This document shows, piece after piece, positions 51,201-59,371 of a DNA stretch of 64,000 bases; within the stretch, counting starts at the first letter, position 1, and each line of letters begins with the position of its first letter. The translations under genes were made by a program, and so were the position numbers. The DNA comes from Oerskovia jenensis (GTDB lineage: Bacteria; Actinomycetota; Actinomycetes; Actinomycetales; Cellulomonadaceae): contig NZ_JAFBBO010000001.1 in NCBI RefSeq assembly GCF_016907235.1, positions 1,116,001-1,180,000 on the forward strand, read 5' to 3'. The notes beneath the pieces were generated by a model. It saw only the letters and a list, made by a program, of their open reading frames with translations. It was not told the DNA's origin and searched no databases.

Positions 51201-51732
51201 CCGCACGCATGAGCAGGTCGCGCAGCTCCTGGCGCAGGCCGCGCAGCGCCAGGACCTCCTCCGGCAGGCCGTCGGGCAGGCGCAGCGGCACGCCCTCGCC
51301 GTCGAGGTGACCCGCGAGGAGCTCGGCGAGCAGGAGGTCCTGCTCGGGACCGGAGATCAGGGTCGGAGGCGGTTCGCCGGTCGCCGCAGCCCGCGCCCGC
51401 AGGACCGCGAACGCGGCAGCGGCGGCAGTGCGCACCATGGGCGCGCTGACGGTACGGTCCGCGCGCGCCGACAACCGGTCACGGACCTCAGCCGCGGAGC
51501 GTCGCGACGCGGCGATGACCAGGACACGCGCCGGGTCGACCCCTTCGCTCAGCGCCTGTGCGGCCACCTCGATGGCCACGGTCGTCTTGCCCGTCCCCGG
51601 CGCCCCCACGACGAGCGTCGCGGGCTCGGTGCGCGCCGCGTCGAGCGCGGCCCGCTGGGTCGCGTCGAGCCGGACGGGCGCCGCCGAAGCGGTGTCCGGC
51701 AGGACGAGGCGGAGGTCGGGCAGGTGCAGCAC
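48235..51732 (-). CDS. adnA: AdnA-like helicase-nuclease subunit with Fe-S-type cysteines
   Basis: The 1165-residue partner of AdnB begins with a motor domain (Walker A VGAPGTGKTT at 42-51; Walker B-like VVVDDYQEATIATARFL) and ends with a RecB-type nuclease (VADLKTGKTKPS, then QLAVEGGVLDLPDG). A cluster-type set of four Cys frames the nuclease: SRCALRW and the terminal CSVCPVRRSC, as in AddB/AdnA proteins that hold a 4Fe-4S cluster. The GTG at 51732 is the start. It overlaps adnB by four bases. It is upstream of adnB as in mycobacteria and longer than the roughly 1045 residues there (memory-based). Confidence 0.93.
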   Translation of the reverse strand: MLHLPDLRLVLPDTASAAPVRLDATQRAALDAARTEPATLVVGAPGTGKTTVAIEVAAQALSEGVDPARVLVIAASRRSAAEVRDRLSARADRTVSAPMVRTAAAAAFAVLRARAAATGEPPPTLISGPEQDLLLAELLAGHLDGEGVPLRLPDGLPEEVLALRGLRQELRDLLMRAAERGLTPADLDDLGTQHDRPEWRTAAQVYQEYLDVTALRVGTPDLGSRYDPAVVVDEAAEALLAWEDEVTGAPRPGWDVVVVDDYQEATIATARFLRVVHDDGARLVLLADPDTAVQTFRGASPALVGRAAAPVRRRAATGEFDARVEVLGTAWRQEGDLRDVTRTVTTQIGTVAGAVHRGAVASPVTTPEDGAPRGASVALLGSGAEEAAYVARELRAEHLLHGTPWGRMAVVCRAGAQLATLRRALIAASVPVGILGSDVPLREEPAVTPLLAIMRVAVGLPPAGRSRGLDGVRGAAGIDDAVTRDVGDPAETLIEREPARSDEPSPFDELDPVTAAALVTSPVGGLDVVALRRLRRALRAEELGSGGGRTSDALLVEVLLDESRAATLPASVRRGAAAVARVITAGREATRAPDATAQTVLWAIWSATRLSDRWRDAALGGGAVGARADRDLDAVLALFRAAETFVDRMPGAPPSAFVEYLESQDLPADSLAARAAGTDSVAALTPAGAAGREWDVVVVAGVQDGVWPDLRLRDSLLGSEALVELLAGRSQDAHGLGPDARRAVLTDELRSFAVATSRATRRLLVTAVSDVDEVPSPFVDLVCPPAGPDDTDEGPGAVPGGDDGDGPVGSDEERDPRRVEVGQPLDLRGLVASARSLLVEEVVKASPEVPAPSARSAAPGGRRGVDDSADSADPARADDLAELLADLALAGVGEARPESWYGVNPVSSTEPLWGPEDTVMISPSKVESVSRCALRWAVESAGGTAPDATAQSLGNLVHSIAQEAPRGTHSELAAELDRRWPELALTPGWPATQTRHKAEDMVGRLAGYLQAAGEPLLVEAPFELEIGRAVLRGVIDRVEDAGDGAVRVADLKTGKTKPSVAEAVTNPQLGTYQLAVEGGVLDLPDGTRSAGAQLVFVGDGKDAGLRTQPALEPEPDGTSWARELVEDVADTMADSVFTARENKLCSVCPVRRSCPLMTEGRQVIA

Positions 51733-51790
51733 CCGAAGATCTCACCACGAGGCACCCACAGAGCCGCGCACCGCCACGGGCGCCGCACGG

Positions 51791-52837
51791 CTAGAGGGTC
51801 GGCCACCCGTTCGGCAGGCAGCCCTCGGTCGACATCGACTGCTGGACCATGACGGGCGCGAGCGCACCGGGGGCCGGGCAGCTCACGTGCCGGTGACCCA
51901 GCACGTGCCCGACCTCGTGGTTCACCAGGTACTGCCGGTACAGCGGCAGGTCCGTGCCGAAGTCCGCCGCGCCGTCGACCCAGCGCGAGAAGTTCAGGAT
52001 CGCGGCGCCCGTCACACCGCACGAGTACGTCCCCCCGGTCTGGAGCGGGGCGCACAGCCTGTCGGTGGTCGCCGGGCTCGCCAGGACGACGCGGATGTCC
52101 GCCTCACCACCGGTCCGGGCGAACGTCACCCCGTCCACGGCACTCCAGCCCCGCGGATCGTTGAGCGTCGCGAGCACCGCGGTCGCGAAGGTCTCGCCGT
52201 CGACCGGCAGCCCCTCCTCGACCTCGACGCGCACCCTCTTGACCGTCCCCGCCCCGGGCGCCGGCACCTCGGCCGGCACGATCACCACCGTGCCACCCAG
52301 ATCCGGCACGACCTCCGACCCGACCAGACCGGAGCCCGCCTCGGCGACCCGTTCGAGGGTCAGCGGCAGCGTTCCCGGACCGTCGAGGCCGAGCTGCGGG
52401 TCACGGACCGAACGGCTCGCGGTGTCCTCGGAGCGCACGTCGACCGCGCCGTCCGTCCCCGGGGTCGCGCCTGTGGCGCCAGGACCCGTCGCCTCGGGCG
52501 CGGCCTGCTGCCCGACGGCGTCCCCTCCCCCGCTCTCCGGCGCACCGGAGGCCGCAGGAGCCACGGGCCCCGCCGGGGCACCGGGGACCAGGGAGCCCAC
52601 CCCGAGGACCCCGGCCCCCAGCCCGCCCAGGACACCGACCACGACGAAGGCGGTCGCCGGACCACGCCGCATCCCGCGCCGACGCGCGCTCCCGAGCCGC
52701 GCCCGGGCGCGCGCACCACGCGGCGCACGTGGCGCCGTCGGGCCGGGAAAGGTCGCCTGACCTGCGACTTCACCACGATCCGGACCATCCCCCAGGGGGC
52801 CCCTCCAACCGTCGACGGGCGCTCCTGGTGCATTCAC
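51791..52837 (-). CDS. DUF3152 membrane-anchored zinc metalloprotease-like protein
   Basis: The 348-residue reading has a basic N-terminus, one transmembrane anchor (TAFVVVGVLGGLGAGVLGVGSLV), a low-complexity Gly/Ala/Pro linker of about 60 residues, and the DUF3152 domain with the metzincin-type site HEVGHVLGHRH and the following Met-containing SCPAPGALAPVMVQQSMS. Cys residues in LCAPLQTGGTYSCGV and at the C-terminus likely form disulfides. It is probably exported or extracytoplasmic and membrane-tethered. The start is uncertain: GTG at 52837 gives the positively charged cytoplasmic tail, ATG at 52672 is an alternative. Mycobacterial Rv3207c is a relative. Confidence 0.88.
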   Translation of the reverse strand: MNAPGAPVDGWRGPLGDGPDRGEVAGQATFPGPTAPRAPRGARARARLGSARRRGMRRGPATAFVVVGVLGGLGAGVLGVGSLVPGAPAGPVAPAASGAPESGGGDAVGQQAAPEATGPGATGATPGTDGAVDVRSEDTASRSVRDPQLGLDGPGTLPLTLERVAEAGSGLVGSEVVPDLGGTVVIVPAEVPAPGAGTVKRVRVEVEEGLPVDGETFATAVLATLNDPRGWSAVDGVTFARTGGEADIRVVLASPATTDRLCAPLQTGGTYSCGVTGAAILNFSRWVDGAADFGTDLPLYRQYLVNHEVGHVLGHRHVSCPAPGALAPVMVQQSMSTEGCLPNGWPTL

Positions 52838-52894
52838 GTGTCCATGATCGCATCGCCGGCCACGCCACCTCTCCGCTGCCCGTACTATCGCCGC

Positions 52895-53578
52895 ATGTCG
52901 GGGGTCACAGCGGAGCAGCGAAGCAGCGGGACCGTGCGCGCACGCATGCCCAGGGGCGAACGGCGGGCGCAGCTGCTCACCATCGCCGAACGCCTGTTCT
53001 CCGACCACGGCTACCACCACATCACCATGGACGACATCGCCGACGGCGCCGGGGTCAGCAAGCCCGTCCTCTACCGGCACTTCCCGTCCAAGCTCGACCT
53101 GTACCTCGCGCTCGTCGACCAGCAGGGCGTCGCCCTCGTGGCCTCGGTCCGCACCGTCCTCGCACCGTTCCGCTCCGCGGCGCCGGGCGTCTCCCCCGCG
53201 GACGTCGACGCCCTCGCCGTGGACGGGCTCGCCGTGATCGAGGCCATCGTGCGGGCCTACGTCGACTACGCCCGCACCGCCGGACCGTCCGCGGGTCTCC
53301 TGTTCGAGTCCGACGTCATGCGCGACCCGGGCGTCCGCGCCCGCGTGCTCGAACCCGACGAGGTCAACGCGCGCGAGTTCGCCCTCGTCCTCGGTCGGCT
53401 GACGTCGCTCACCGAGCACGAGGCGATCGTCGTCGCCCGCACCTGCACCGCGATCGCACGCAACGCAGCGGGAGAGGCCGCGCGCACGGGCACCGACGTG
53501 ACCGACGAGGAACTCACCCGGCTCGTGCCTGCGCTCGCGTGGCGCGGGGTCCACGGGATGCTCCGCCGCGACCGCTGA
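52895..53578 (+). CDS. TetR-family transcriptional regulator
   Basis: The 227-residue protein has the TetR helix-turn-helix: RAQLLTIAERLFSDHGYHHITMDDIADGAGVSKPVLYRHFPSKLDLYLALVD (residues 20-70), followed by a helical ligand-binding domain (AIVRAYVDYARTAGPSAGLLFESDVMRD). A TACTAT -10-like box ends six bases before the ATG at 52895, so the message is probably leaderless. It lies between DUF3152 and DUF3107 genes in the same order as the mycobacterial Rv3207c-Rv3208-Rv3208A region. Targets are unknown. Confidence 0.94.
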   Translation: MSGVTAEQRSSGTVRARMPRGERRAQLLTIAERLFSDHGYHHITMDDIADGAGVSKPVLYRHFPSKLDLYLALVDQQGVALVASVRTVLAPFRSAAPGVSPADVDALAVDGLAVIEAIVRAYVDYARTAGPSAGLLFESDVMRDPGVRARVLEPDEVNAREFALVLGRLTSLTEHEAIVVARTCTAIARNAAGEAARTGTDVTDEELTRLVPALAWRGVHGMLRRDR

Positions 53579-53715
53579 CGCCCGCCCGGCCCCCTCCCGC
53601 GCCGCCACCAGCGCGGGAGCACCCAGGGCGCTCGGGAATCTCGTTAGTATCGGAGGAGTTGTCGACAAGTGGCCGGCGGGATCACCCGCGGGCGACGCTC
53701 GCGAAGGAGAATCAC

Positions 53716-53940
53716 GTGGAAGTCACCATCGGTGTGCAGAACCTGGCCCGCGAGCTCGTGATCGAGACGGAGGAGACCACGGAGACCGTGGCCGCCGCCG
53801 TCTCTGCGGCCCTGGCCGGCGGGCCGGCCCTCGAGCTGCTCGACTCGCGCGGACGCCGCGTCATCGTCCCGACGGCGTCGATCGGCTACGTCGAGATCGG
53901 CACCGAGGAGCAGCGTCGGGTGGGCTTCGGCTCGCTCTGA
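53716..53940 (+). CDS. DUF3107 family protein
   Basis: The 74-residue protein is a compact beta-rich domain found throughout actinobacteria: VEVTIGVQNLARELVIETEETTETVAAAVSAAL, ALELLDSRGRRVIVPTASIGYVEIGTEEQRRVGFGSL. Its role is unknown. The GTG at 53716 has GAAGGAGA upstream. A TAGTAT hexamer at 53645-53650 is a likely -10, giving a leader of some 60 bases. It is the third gene of the conserved TetR-DUF3107 neighbourhood and is followed by a strong terminator. Confidence 0.93.
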   Translation: MEVTIGVQNLARELVIETEETTETVAAAVSAALAGGPALELLDSRGRRVIVPTASIGYVEIGTEEQRRVGFGSL

Positions 53941-53955
53941 CGACTCGCGCAGCAC

Positions 53956-54000
53956 ACGAGAGCGGGGCCCTGGCTGAGACAGCCGGGGCCCCGCTCTCGT
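53956..54000. terminator. Terminator between DUF3107 and the ferritin-like gene
   Basis: A perfect 15-bp stem (acgagagcggggccc at 53956-53970 with 53986-54000) with an inner GGCT/AGCC pair. It separates two convergent genes. Confidence 0.85.
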
Positions 54001-54059
54001 CGTCTCACGGGCCGCGAGGCTGCGTGGACCGCTCAGGCCGCGAGGCTCTTCCGAACCGC

Positions 54060-54797
54060 TCAGGCCGCGAGGCCCAACCGACCCATACGGCGCGTGTGCT
54101 CCGCCGTGAGCTGTGAGAAGACCCAGGCCTGGCGGTCCGCTGCGGTGCCCGTCACGTCGGCAGGGCCGGGCGTCCCCGACTCGGTGCGGTGGCCTGCGCC
54201 GTCCGCGAGGAGCCGGCTCAGACCCTCGCGCTCGGCGAGCAGCGTCTGCACGAGCCCGAGCGCCTCGCCCACGAGTCGACGGCCCCACAGCGCGAGGCGC
54301 GACGCGAGCACCGGGTCCGCGGCGGCGGCGTCGGCGATGACGGTGGCCGAGCGCTCCGAGTCGACGCCGTCCGAGAGGATCTCCAGGACCAGGGCGCGCG
54401 ACTGGTCGTCGAGCCCGTCCGCGGCGAGCCGGCAGAAGTCGTCGGCCACACCGTGCCCCACGTACCCCTTGAGGACTCCCTCCCACCACGTGCTCGACGG
54501 GGTGCGGTTCTCGAAGTCGTCGAAGATCCCGTCGAAGGCGCCCATCTCCGCCTCGGGGTCGCCGCCCAGGTCCGCGATGCGCTCCAGGACCCGCTCGTGC
54601 CGGGCCAGCATCTTGCCCGCGTGGCGCGAGAGCTGGTGGCGCTGGGCGAGGGTCGGCGCGTTCGCCGCATCGGCTGCCAGCCGCCCGAACGTCGCGAGCT
54701 CGGTGTACGCGATGAGACCCAGGAGGCCGATCACGTCGCGGTCGGTCGCGAGCCTGGCCGTACCGTCGGACAGGTCGTGGTGCTGAAGCTCGCTCAT
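54060..54797 (-). CDS. Ferritin-like (tRNA hydroxylase MiaE-type fold) protein
   Basis: The 245-residue protein is almost entirely helical, with ferritin-like helices carrying Glu/His pairs: LLGLIAYTELATFGRLAADAANAPTLAQRHQLSRHAGKMLARHERVLERI, WWEGVLKGYVGHGVADDFCRLAADG, and a C-terminal FSQLTAEHTRRMGRLGL. The Rv3210c-like family is described as ferritin-like or MiaE-like from structure or sequence, and a di-iron site is plausible from the spaced Glu and His residues. The ATG at 54797 is used. It is divergent from the RNA helicase gene as in mycobacteria; a role linked to tRNA or RNA modification is only suggested. Confidence 0.85.
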   Translation of the reverse strand: MSELQHHDLSDGTARLATDRDVIGLLGLIAYTELATFGRLAADAANAPTLAQRHQLSRHAGKMLARHERVLERIADLGGDPEAEMGAFDGIFDDFENRTPSSTWWEGVLKGYVGHGVADDFCRLAADGLDDQSRALVLEILSDGVDSERSATVIADAAAADPVLASRLALWGRRLVGEALGLVQTLLAEREGLSRLLADGAGHRTESGTPGPADVTGTAADRQAWVFSQLTAEHTRRMGRLGLAA

Positions 54798-54884
54798 CCG
54801 GCCAGAATAGTCGAGCGGCCTCCACCGGCCACGACATGAAACATGACAAGACGGGTGATGACGGGTCCAGCGGGAGCAGTCCGA

Positions 54885-55216
54885 TACTATGGGTGGGTAC
54901 ATCGGTTGCCCGGTCGTCCGAATCCCCCGGCCCCGGTGGGTGCTGAAGAGCCCCACCCCGTGCCGAAAGACTTGCGAACGACACTGCACGACGCCGACCT
55001 CGGTCGGTGCGCGCGGGCGGAACCGGGGTTCGCGCCTCACGGCCGACGACCCCCGACGACGTCCTCGCGGCGAATACCCACGATCGGCTGCCGGCCACTA
55101 GGCGCGAGAGACCGTACCTGCCTGGGACTTCCCGGAGCATCGTGGACCCGCCGAACCGTCGGGTCGATCACGCACGTGCGGCGCCTCGAGCCAGACATCA
55201 GAACCACGAGGCACCA
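54885..55216 (+). promoter_or_regulatory. Promoter-like box and long 5' leader of the DEAD-box helicase gene
   Basis: A TACTAT -10-like hexamer at 54885-54890 with no clear -35 precedes about 325 bases without a convincing gene before the helicase GTG. Long structured leaders are common for cold-induced RNA helicase mRNAs. A 70-codon frame starting at 54889 inside the leader has poor coding character and overlaps the promoter box, so it is not called. Confidence 0.4.
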
Positions 55217-56932
55217 GTGACCACCACCGAAACTCCCATCGAGCCCACCGAGCTCGACCTCCCCTCTGCCGAGACCCCTGCCGACGAAGCACAGGGCACG
55301 CTCTCCTCGACCATCCAGGCCAAGGACGTCTCCTTCGCGGACTTCGGCGTCCGCCCGGAGATCGTCGAGGCCCTGGCCGATGCGGGCATCACGCACCCGT
55401 TCCCCATCCAGGCCATGACCCTGCCGGTCGCGATGTCGGGGCACGACATCATCGGCCAGGCCAAGACCGGTACCGGCAAGACGCTCGGCTTCGGCGTCCC
55501 GCTCCTGCACCGCGTCGTCGCACCGGGCGAGGAGGGCTTCGACCAGCTCCCCGCGCCGGGCAAGCCGCAGGCCCTCGTCATCGTCCCGACCCGCGAGCTC
55601 GCCGTCCAGGTCGCCGGCGACCTCGAGGCCGCGTCGGCCAAGCGCAGCGTCCGCATCATCCAGCTCTACGGCGGCCGTGCGTACGAGCCGCAGATCGCGA
55701 CGCTCAACGCGGGCGTCGAGGTCGTCGTCGGGACCCCGGGTCGCATGATCGACCTCATGAACCAGGGGCACCTCAACCTCACGCGCGCTCGCTGCGTCGT
55801 GCTCGACGAGGCCGACGAGATGCTCGACCTGGGCTTCCTGCCCGACGTCGAGAAGCTTCTCTCGCGCACGCCCGCCGCCCGCCACACCATGCTGTTCTCG
55901 GCGACCATGCCGGGCGCGGTCGTCTCGATGGCCCGCCGCTACATGACGCAGCCCACCCACATCCGGGCCAACGACCCGGACGACGGCGGCCAGACCGTCA
56001 AGAACATCAAGCAGGTCGTCTACCGCGCGCACGCGCTCGACAAGGTCGAGGTCCTCGCGCGCATCCTCCAGTCGGAGGGCCGCGGCCTGACGATCGTGTT
56101 CGCGCGCACCAAGCGCACGGCCGCCAAGGTGGCCGACGAGCTCGCCGACCGCGGCTTCGCGTCGGGCGCGATCCACGGCGACCTGGGCCAGGGCGCCCGC
56201 GAGCAGGCGCTGCGCGCCTTCCGCTCGGGCAAGATCGACGTCCTCGTCGCGACCGACGTCGCGGCCCGAGGCATCGACGTCGACGACGTCACGCACGTCG
56301 TGAACTACCAGTGCCCCGAGGACGAGAAGACCTACCTGCACCGCACGGGCCGTACGGGCCGCGCGGGCAACAAGGGCACGGCCGTCACGTTCGTCGACTG
56401 GGACGACGTGCCGCGCTGGGGCCTGATCAACAAGGCCCTGGACCTGAACATCCCGGAGCCCGTCGAGACGTACTCGACGTCCCCGCACCTGTACTCGGAC
56501 CTCAACATCCCCCAGGGCACCAAGGGTCGCCTGCCCAAGTCCGCGCAGACGCGCGCGGGCCTGGACGCCGAGAAGCTCGAGGACCTGGGCGAGACCGGCA
56601 AGCGCGGCGGTGCGCCCTCCCGCGGTGGCCGTGACGCAGGCCGCGACGCGGGCCGTTCGGGCTTGAGCGACGCTGGTCGTTCGGGCAGCCGCGACAGCGG
56701 TCGCAGCGGGTCGCGCTCCGGCGGCCGCGAGGGTGGCCGCAGCGGTGAGGGCGCGCAGCGCTCCTCGGCCTCCGCAGGGTCCACCGACGCCACGCAGGCT
56801 CCGCGCGCCGAGGCTCCGTCCGCAGGGGTCTCGGGCGAGGGCGCTCCCGAGCGTCCGCGCCGCCAGCGCAACCGCCGCCGCACGCGCGGTGGGGCGTCGG
56901 ACGCCTCCGGGGCACCGGCTTCGGCGGGATGA
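55217..56932 (+). CDS. ATP-dependent RNA helicase, DEAD-box family (RhlE-like)
   Basis: The 571-residue protein has the DEAD-box core (residues 38-410): Q motif FADFGVRPEIVEAL and PFPIQAMTLP, AKTGTGKT (82-89), PTRELAVQV, VVGTPGRMIDL, LDEADEMLDLGFLPDVE, SATMPGAVV, ATDVAARGIDVDDV and HRTGRTGRAGNKG. The C-terminal 170 residues are rich in Gly, Arg and Ser (RGGRDAGRDAGR repeats), an RGG-like RNA-binding tail. The GTG at 55217 follows CACGAGGCACC. In mycobacteria RhlE (Rv3211) occupies this position. It would act in RNA unwinding and ribosome or mRNA turnover. Confidence 0.94.
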   Translation: MTTTETPIEPTELDLPSAETPADEAQGTLSSTIQAKDVSFADFGVRPEIVEALADAGITHPFPIQAMTLPVAMSGHDIIGQAKTGTGKTLGFGVPLLHRVVAPGEEGFDQLPAPGKPQALVIVPTRELAVQVAGDLEAASAKRSVRIIQLYGGRAYEPQIATLNAGVEVVVGTPGRMIDLMNQGHLNLTRARCVVLDEADEMLDLGFLPDVEKLLSRTPAARHTMLFSATMPGAVVSMARRYMTQPTHIRANDPDDGGQTVKNIKQVVYRAHALDKVEVLARILQSEGRGLTIVFARTKRTAAKVADELADRGFASGAIHGDLGQGAREQALRAFRSGKIDVLVATDVAARGIDVDDVTHVVNYQCPEDEKTYLHRTGRTGRAGNKGTAVTFVDWDDVPRWGLINKALDLNIPEPVETYSTSPHLYSDLNIPQGTKGRLPKSAQTRAGLDAEKLEDLGETGKRGGAPSRGGRDAGRDAGRSGLSDAGRSGSRDSGRSGSRSGGREGGRSGEGAQRSSASAGSTDATQAPRAEAPSAGVSGEGAPERPRRQRNRRRTRGGASDASGAPASAG

Positions 56933-56960
56933 TCCCCGACCACGTCGCCTGACCTGACGA

Positions 56961-56991
56961 CGGGCCGTCGCTCCACGGAGCGGCGGCCCGC
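56961..56991 (+). terminator. Hairpin after the helicase gene
   Basis: CGGGCCGTCGCTCC (56961-56974) and GGAGCGGCGGCCCG (56978-56991) form a 14-bp stem with one mismatch and a 3-base loop. It lies 28 bases past the helicase stop. Confidence 0.6.
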
Positions 56992-57088
56992 CGCCGTCTC
57001 CCGGGGCGGGCGGCGGTGCCGCGGGGTCGGCCCCTCGCCCGCAGACCTCGTCGGGGCACGTCCCGCGGGTCGGGTCTAGCGTGGGTCC

Positions 57089-57571
57089 ATGGAACCTCGC
57101 GTCAGTCTGATCACCCTGGGGGTGCGCGACGTCGCCCGGGCGCGCGCCTTCTACGTCGACGGCCTGGGCTGGGAGCCGGTCAACGAGGTCCCGGACGAGG
57201 TCGTGTTCCTCCAGGTCGGTCACGGCCTGCTGCTCTCGCTGTGGCGCCGCGCCGACCTCCTCGAAGAGGCCGGCCCGGGCGTCCACGAGGCGCACCACGG
57301 CCCCGAGCATTCGCCGGGGCACGTCGCTCCCGTCGCGCTCGCGCACAACGTCGGCTCCCCCGCCGAGGTGGACGACGTCCTGGCGAGCGCGGTCGCCGCA
57401 GGAGGCTCCGTCGTCGTGCATGCGCAGGTACGCGTGTGGGGTGGCTACTCGGGGTACTTCGCGGACCCGGACGGATTCCGCTGGGAGGTCGCGCACAACC
57501 CGGGCCTCGTGGTGTCCGACGACGGTCGGGTCACCTTCACCGCTCCCGAGCCGGACCCGGGTGCCTGGTAG
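57089..57571 (+). CDS. VOC-family (glyoxalase-like) protein
   Basis: The 160-residue single-domain protein reads RVSLITLGVRDVARARAFYVDGLGWEPVNE, VVFLQVGHGLLLSLWRR, VALAHNVGSPAEVDDVLASA and WGGYSGYFADPDGFRWEVAHNPG, the usual beta-alpha-beta-beta-beta repeat of glyoxalase/bleomycin-resistance proteins. The acidic-His spacing fits a metal site, but the reaction is unknown. A TAGCGT box ends six bases before the ATG, implying a leaderless message. Confidence 0.92.
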   Translation: MEPRVSLITLGVRDVARARAFYVDGLGWEPVNEVPDEVVFLQVGHGLLLSLWRRADLLEEAGPGVHEAHHGPEHSPGHVAPVALAHNVGSPAEVDDVLASAVAAGGSVVVHAQVRVWGGYSGYFADPDGFRWEVAHNPGLVVSDDGRVTFTAPEPDPGAW

Positions 57572-57589
57572 GGCCTGGCGTCGGTCTCC

Positions 57590-59371
57590 TCACGGGGTCC
57601 AGTCGACGTCCGAGACCTCGTTCCACCCGATGCCCGCCGCGGTCCAGCGTGGGGACACCTGGACGAGCCGGTCGCGGAAGTCCGGGTAGCTGCGGTCGGC
57701 CTGGTCGGACCACGCGACCTCGGCCGTCGCGGGCAGGCGCGGGAAGAGCATGAAGTCGGCGTACTGGTCGACGGGCACGAACACCTCGGGTCCGGACGGC
57801 GGGCCCGCGAGGCTGTCCGGGTAGGAGCGGTCCGACCAGAGCAGGACCTCGACGCCGGCCATGTCGGACTCGTCGGCCAGGGCACTCTTCCCGTCCGGCG
57901 AGGTGAGCTCGGTCGCGGGGTCCCAGTCGTACGCCTCCTCGAGCGTGATCTGCGCGGCCCACTCCAGGCCGTACGGGGTGTCCTGGTCGTACTTCATGTC
58001 GAGGTAGGTGCGGTCCGCCGGCGACATGATGAGCCGCGCGCCCAGGCCGAGGGCGTCCTGCACGTCGACCAGGTCGGCGTTGGTCGCCTCGCCGCCGATG
58101 ATCGGGCGCAGCCGCTCCCCCACGCCCCAGTACTGGATGAGCGTGCCCGGCGGCAGCGCCTCGGCCGCGCCCCACTGGTGCCAGCCGATCACGGTCTTGC
58201 CGTGACCGGTCGCGATCTCGTTCGCGGCCTCGGCGTAGTTCTCGTACCAGCCGGGAGGGCTCGGTGCCTCGTCGCCGCCCAGGTGCAGGTACGGTCCGGG
58301 GTTCTGCCCCGCGACGGACGCGAGGACGGTCTGGAGGAACGCTTGGACGTTGCCCATGTTCTCGTCGCTCGAGCAGACCACGGGATTGTTGACCTCAGGC
58401 CCCCAGTACTGCGCCGTGGGCACGCCGTCGCACGTCAGCGAACCGAGCGACGCCTGGGCCGCGAGCGTGTGGCCGGGGCCGTCGATCTCCGGGACGACCG
58501 TCATGAACTTCTCGCCCGCGTAGGCGACGATCTCCGCGTACTCCTCGGCGGTGTAGTACCAGCGCTCGCCCTCGCCGCTGCCCGGCTCCCACCACTCCTG
58601 GGTCGTGGAGCCGATCTCGGTGAGCTGGGGCAGGGCGTCGACGGCGATGCGCCAGCCCTGGTCGTCCGTGAGGTGCAGGTGGAGCGCGTTGAGCTTGTAG
58701 GTCGACGCGTGGTCGATGAAGCGCTTGACGGACTCGACCGGGTAGAAGCGGCGGGCCACGTCGAGCATCGCACCCCGGTAGGCGAAGCGGGGCGCGTCGG
58801 TGATCGTGACGGCCGGGGCGGTCCAGCCGCTCGCGGGTGCATCCTGGACGGTGGTCGACTCGATCTCCGGCGGGAAGAGCTGGCGCAGCGTCTGGACGCC
58901 GCGGAACAGGCCGGGGGGCGCGGCCGCCTTCAGGACGACCTGGTCCTCGTCGACCGTGAGCTCGTACGCGTCGACCGCCGGGTCGTCGAGCGCACCGTTC
59001 CGGTCCCAGGCGACCTCGGCATCCGGGACGAGCTCCAGCCGGATCTCGCCCGCCGCGCCGTCGACGGCCGGGCCCAGCGGCAGCTCGAAGCCCGTCGCGG
59101 TGCCCAGGTACTCGGCGAGCTCCTCGCCCACGCCGTAGACCTCGGGCGCCATGACCTCGGGGGTGACCAGGGCGATCGTCGAGTCCGCGGTGAGGGCGAA
59201 TCCCTCGCCCTCGCCGACGCTCACGTCGCTCGGCACGGGGACGAGTCCCAGGCCGAGCGACGGGACCGCGCTCTCCTCGGCCGTGCAGGCCGTGAGCAGC
59301 GTCGCGGCAAGGATCGTGGCGAGGACCCCCGCGGTGAGGGCGGCGGGTCGACGGCGACCTGGCGAGTTCAT
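57590..59371 (-). CDS. GH20 beta-N-acetylhexosaminidase lipoprotein
   Basis: The 593-residue precursor has a twin-Arg-less signal peptide ending in the lipobox LLTA-Cys29, so the enzyme is anchored outside the membrane. The GH20b domain is followed by the catalytic TIM barrel: FAYRGAMLDVARRFYPVESVKRFID, LHLHLTDDQGWRIAVDALPQL, PEIDGPGHTLAAQ, the catalytic Asp367-Glu368 pair in YLHLGGDEAPSPP, and WGVGERLRPIIGG. It removes terminal GlcNAc or GalNAc from chitin oligomers or glycans. GAAGGAG lies five bases before the ATG at 59371, which decides the start over the ATG at 59392. Confidence 0.96.
   Translation of the reverse strand: MNSPGRRRPAALTAGVLATILAATLLTACTAEESAVPSLGLGLVPVPSDVSVGEGEGFALTADSTIALVTPEVMAPEVYGVGEELAEYLGTATGFELPLGPAVDGAAGEIRLELVPDAEVAWDRNGALDDPAVDAYELTVDEDQVVLKAAAPPGLFRGVQTLRQLFPPEIESTTVQDAPASGWTAPAVTITDAPRFAYRGAMLDVARRFYPVESVKRFIDHASTYKLNALHLHLTDDQGWRIAVDALPQLTEIGSTTQEWWEPGSGEGERWYYTAEEYAEIVAYAGEKFMTVVPEIDGPGHTLAAQASLGSLTCDGVPTAQYWGPEVNNPVVCSSDENMGNVQAFLQTVLASVAGQNPGPYLHLGGDEAPSPPGWYENYAEAANEIATGHGKTVIGWHQWGAAEALPPGTLIQYWGVGERLRPIIGGEATNADLVDVQDALGLGARLIMSPADRTYLDMKYDQDTPYGLEWAAQITLEEAYDWDPATELTSPDGKSALADESDMAGVEVLLWSDRSYPDSLAGPPSGPEVFVPVDQYADFMLFPRLPATAEVAWSDQADRSYPDFRDRLVQVSPRWTAAGIGWNEVSDVDWTP

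Noticed and set aside
48745-51852. Plus-strand open frames opposite adnA
   Set aside because: Antisense shadows; the minus strand carries the helicase and nuclease motifs.
54889-55101. 70-codon frame in the helicase leader
   Set aside because: Overlaps the promoter-like box, Arg/Pro-rich, no ribosome binding site.
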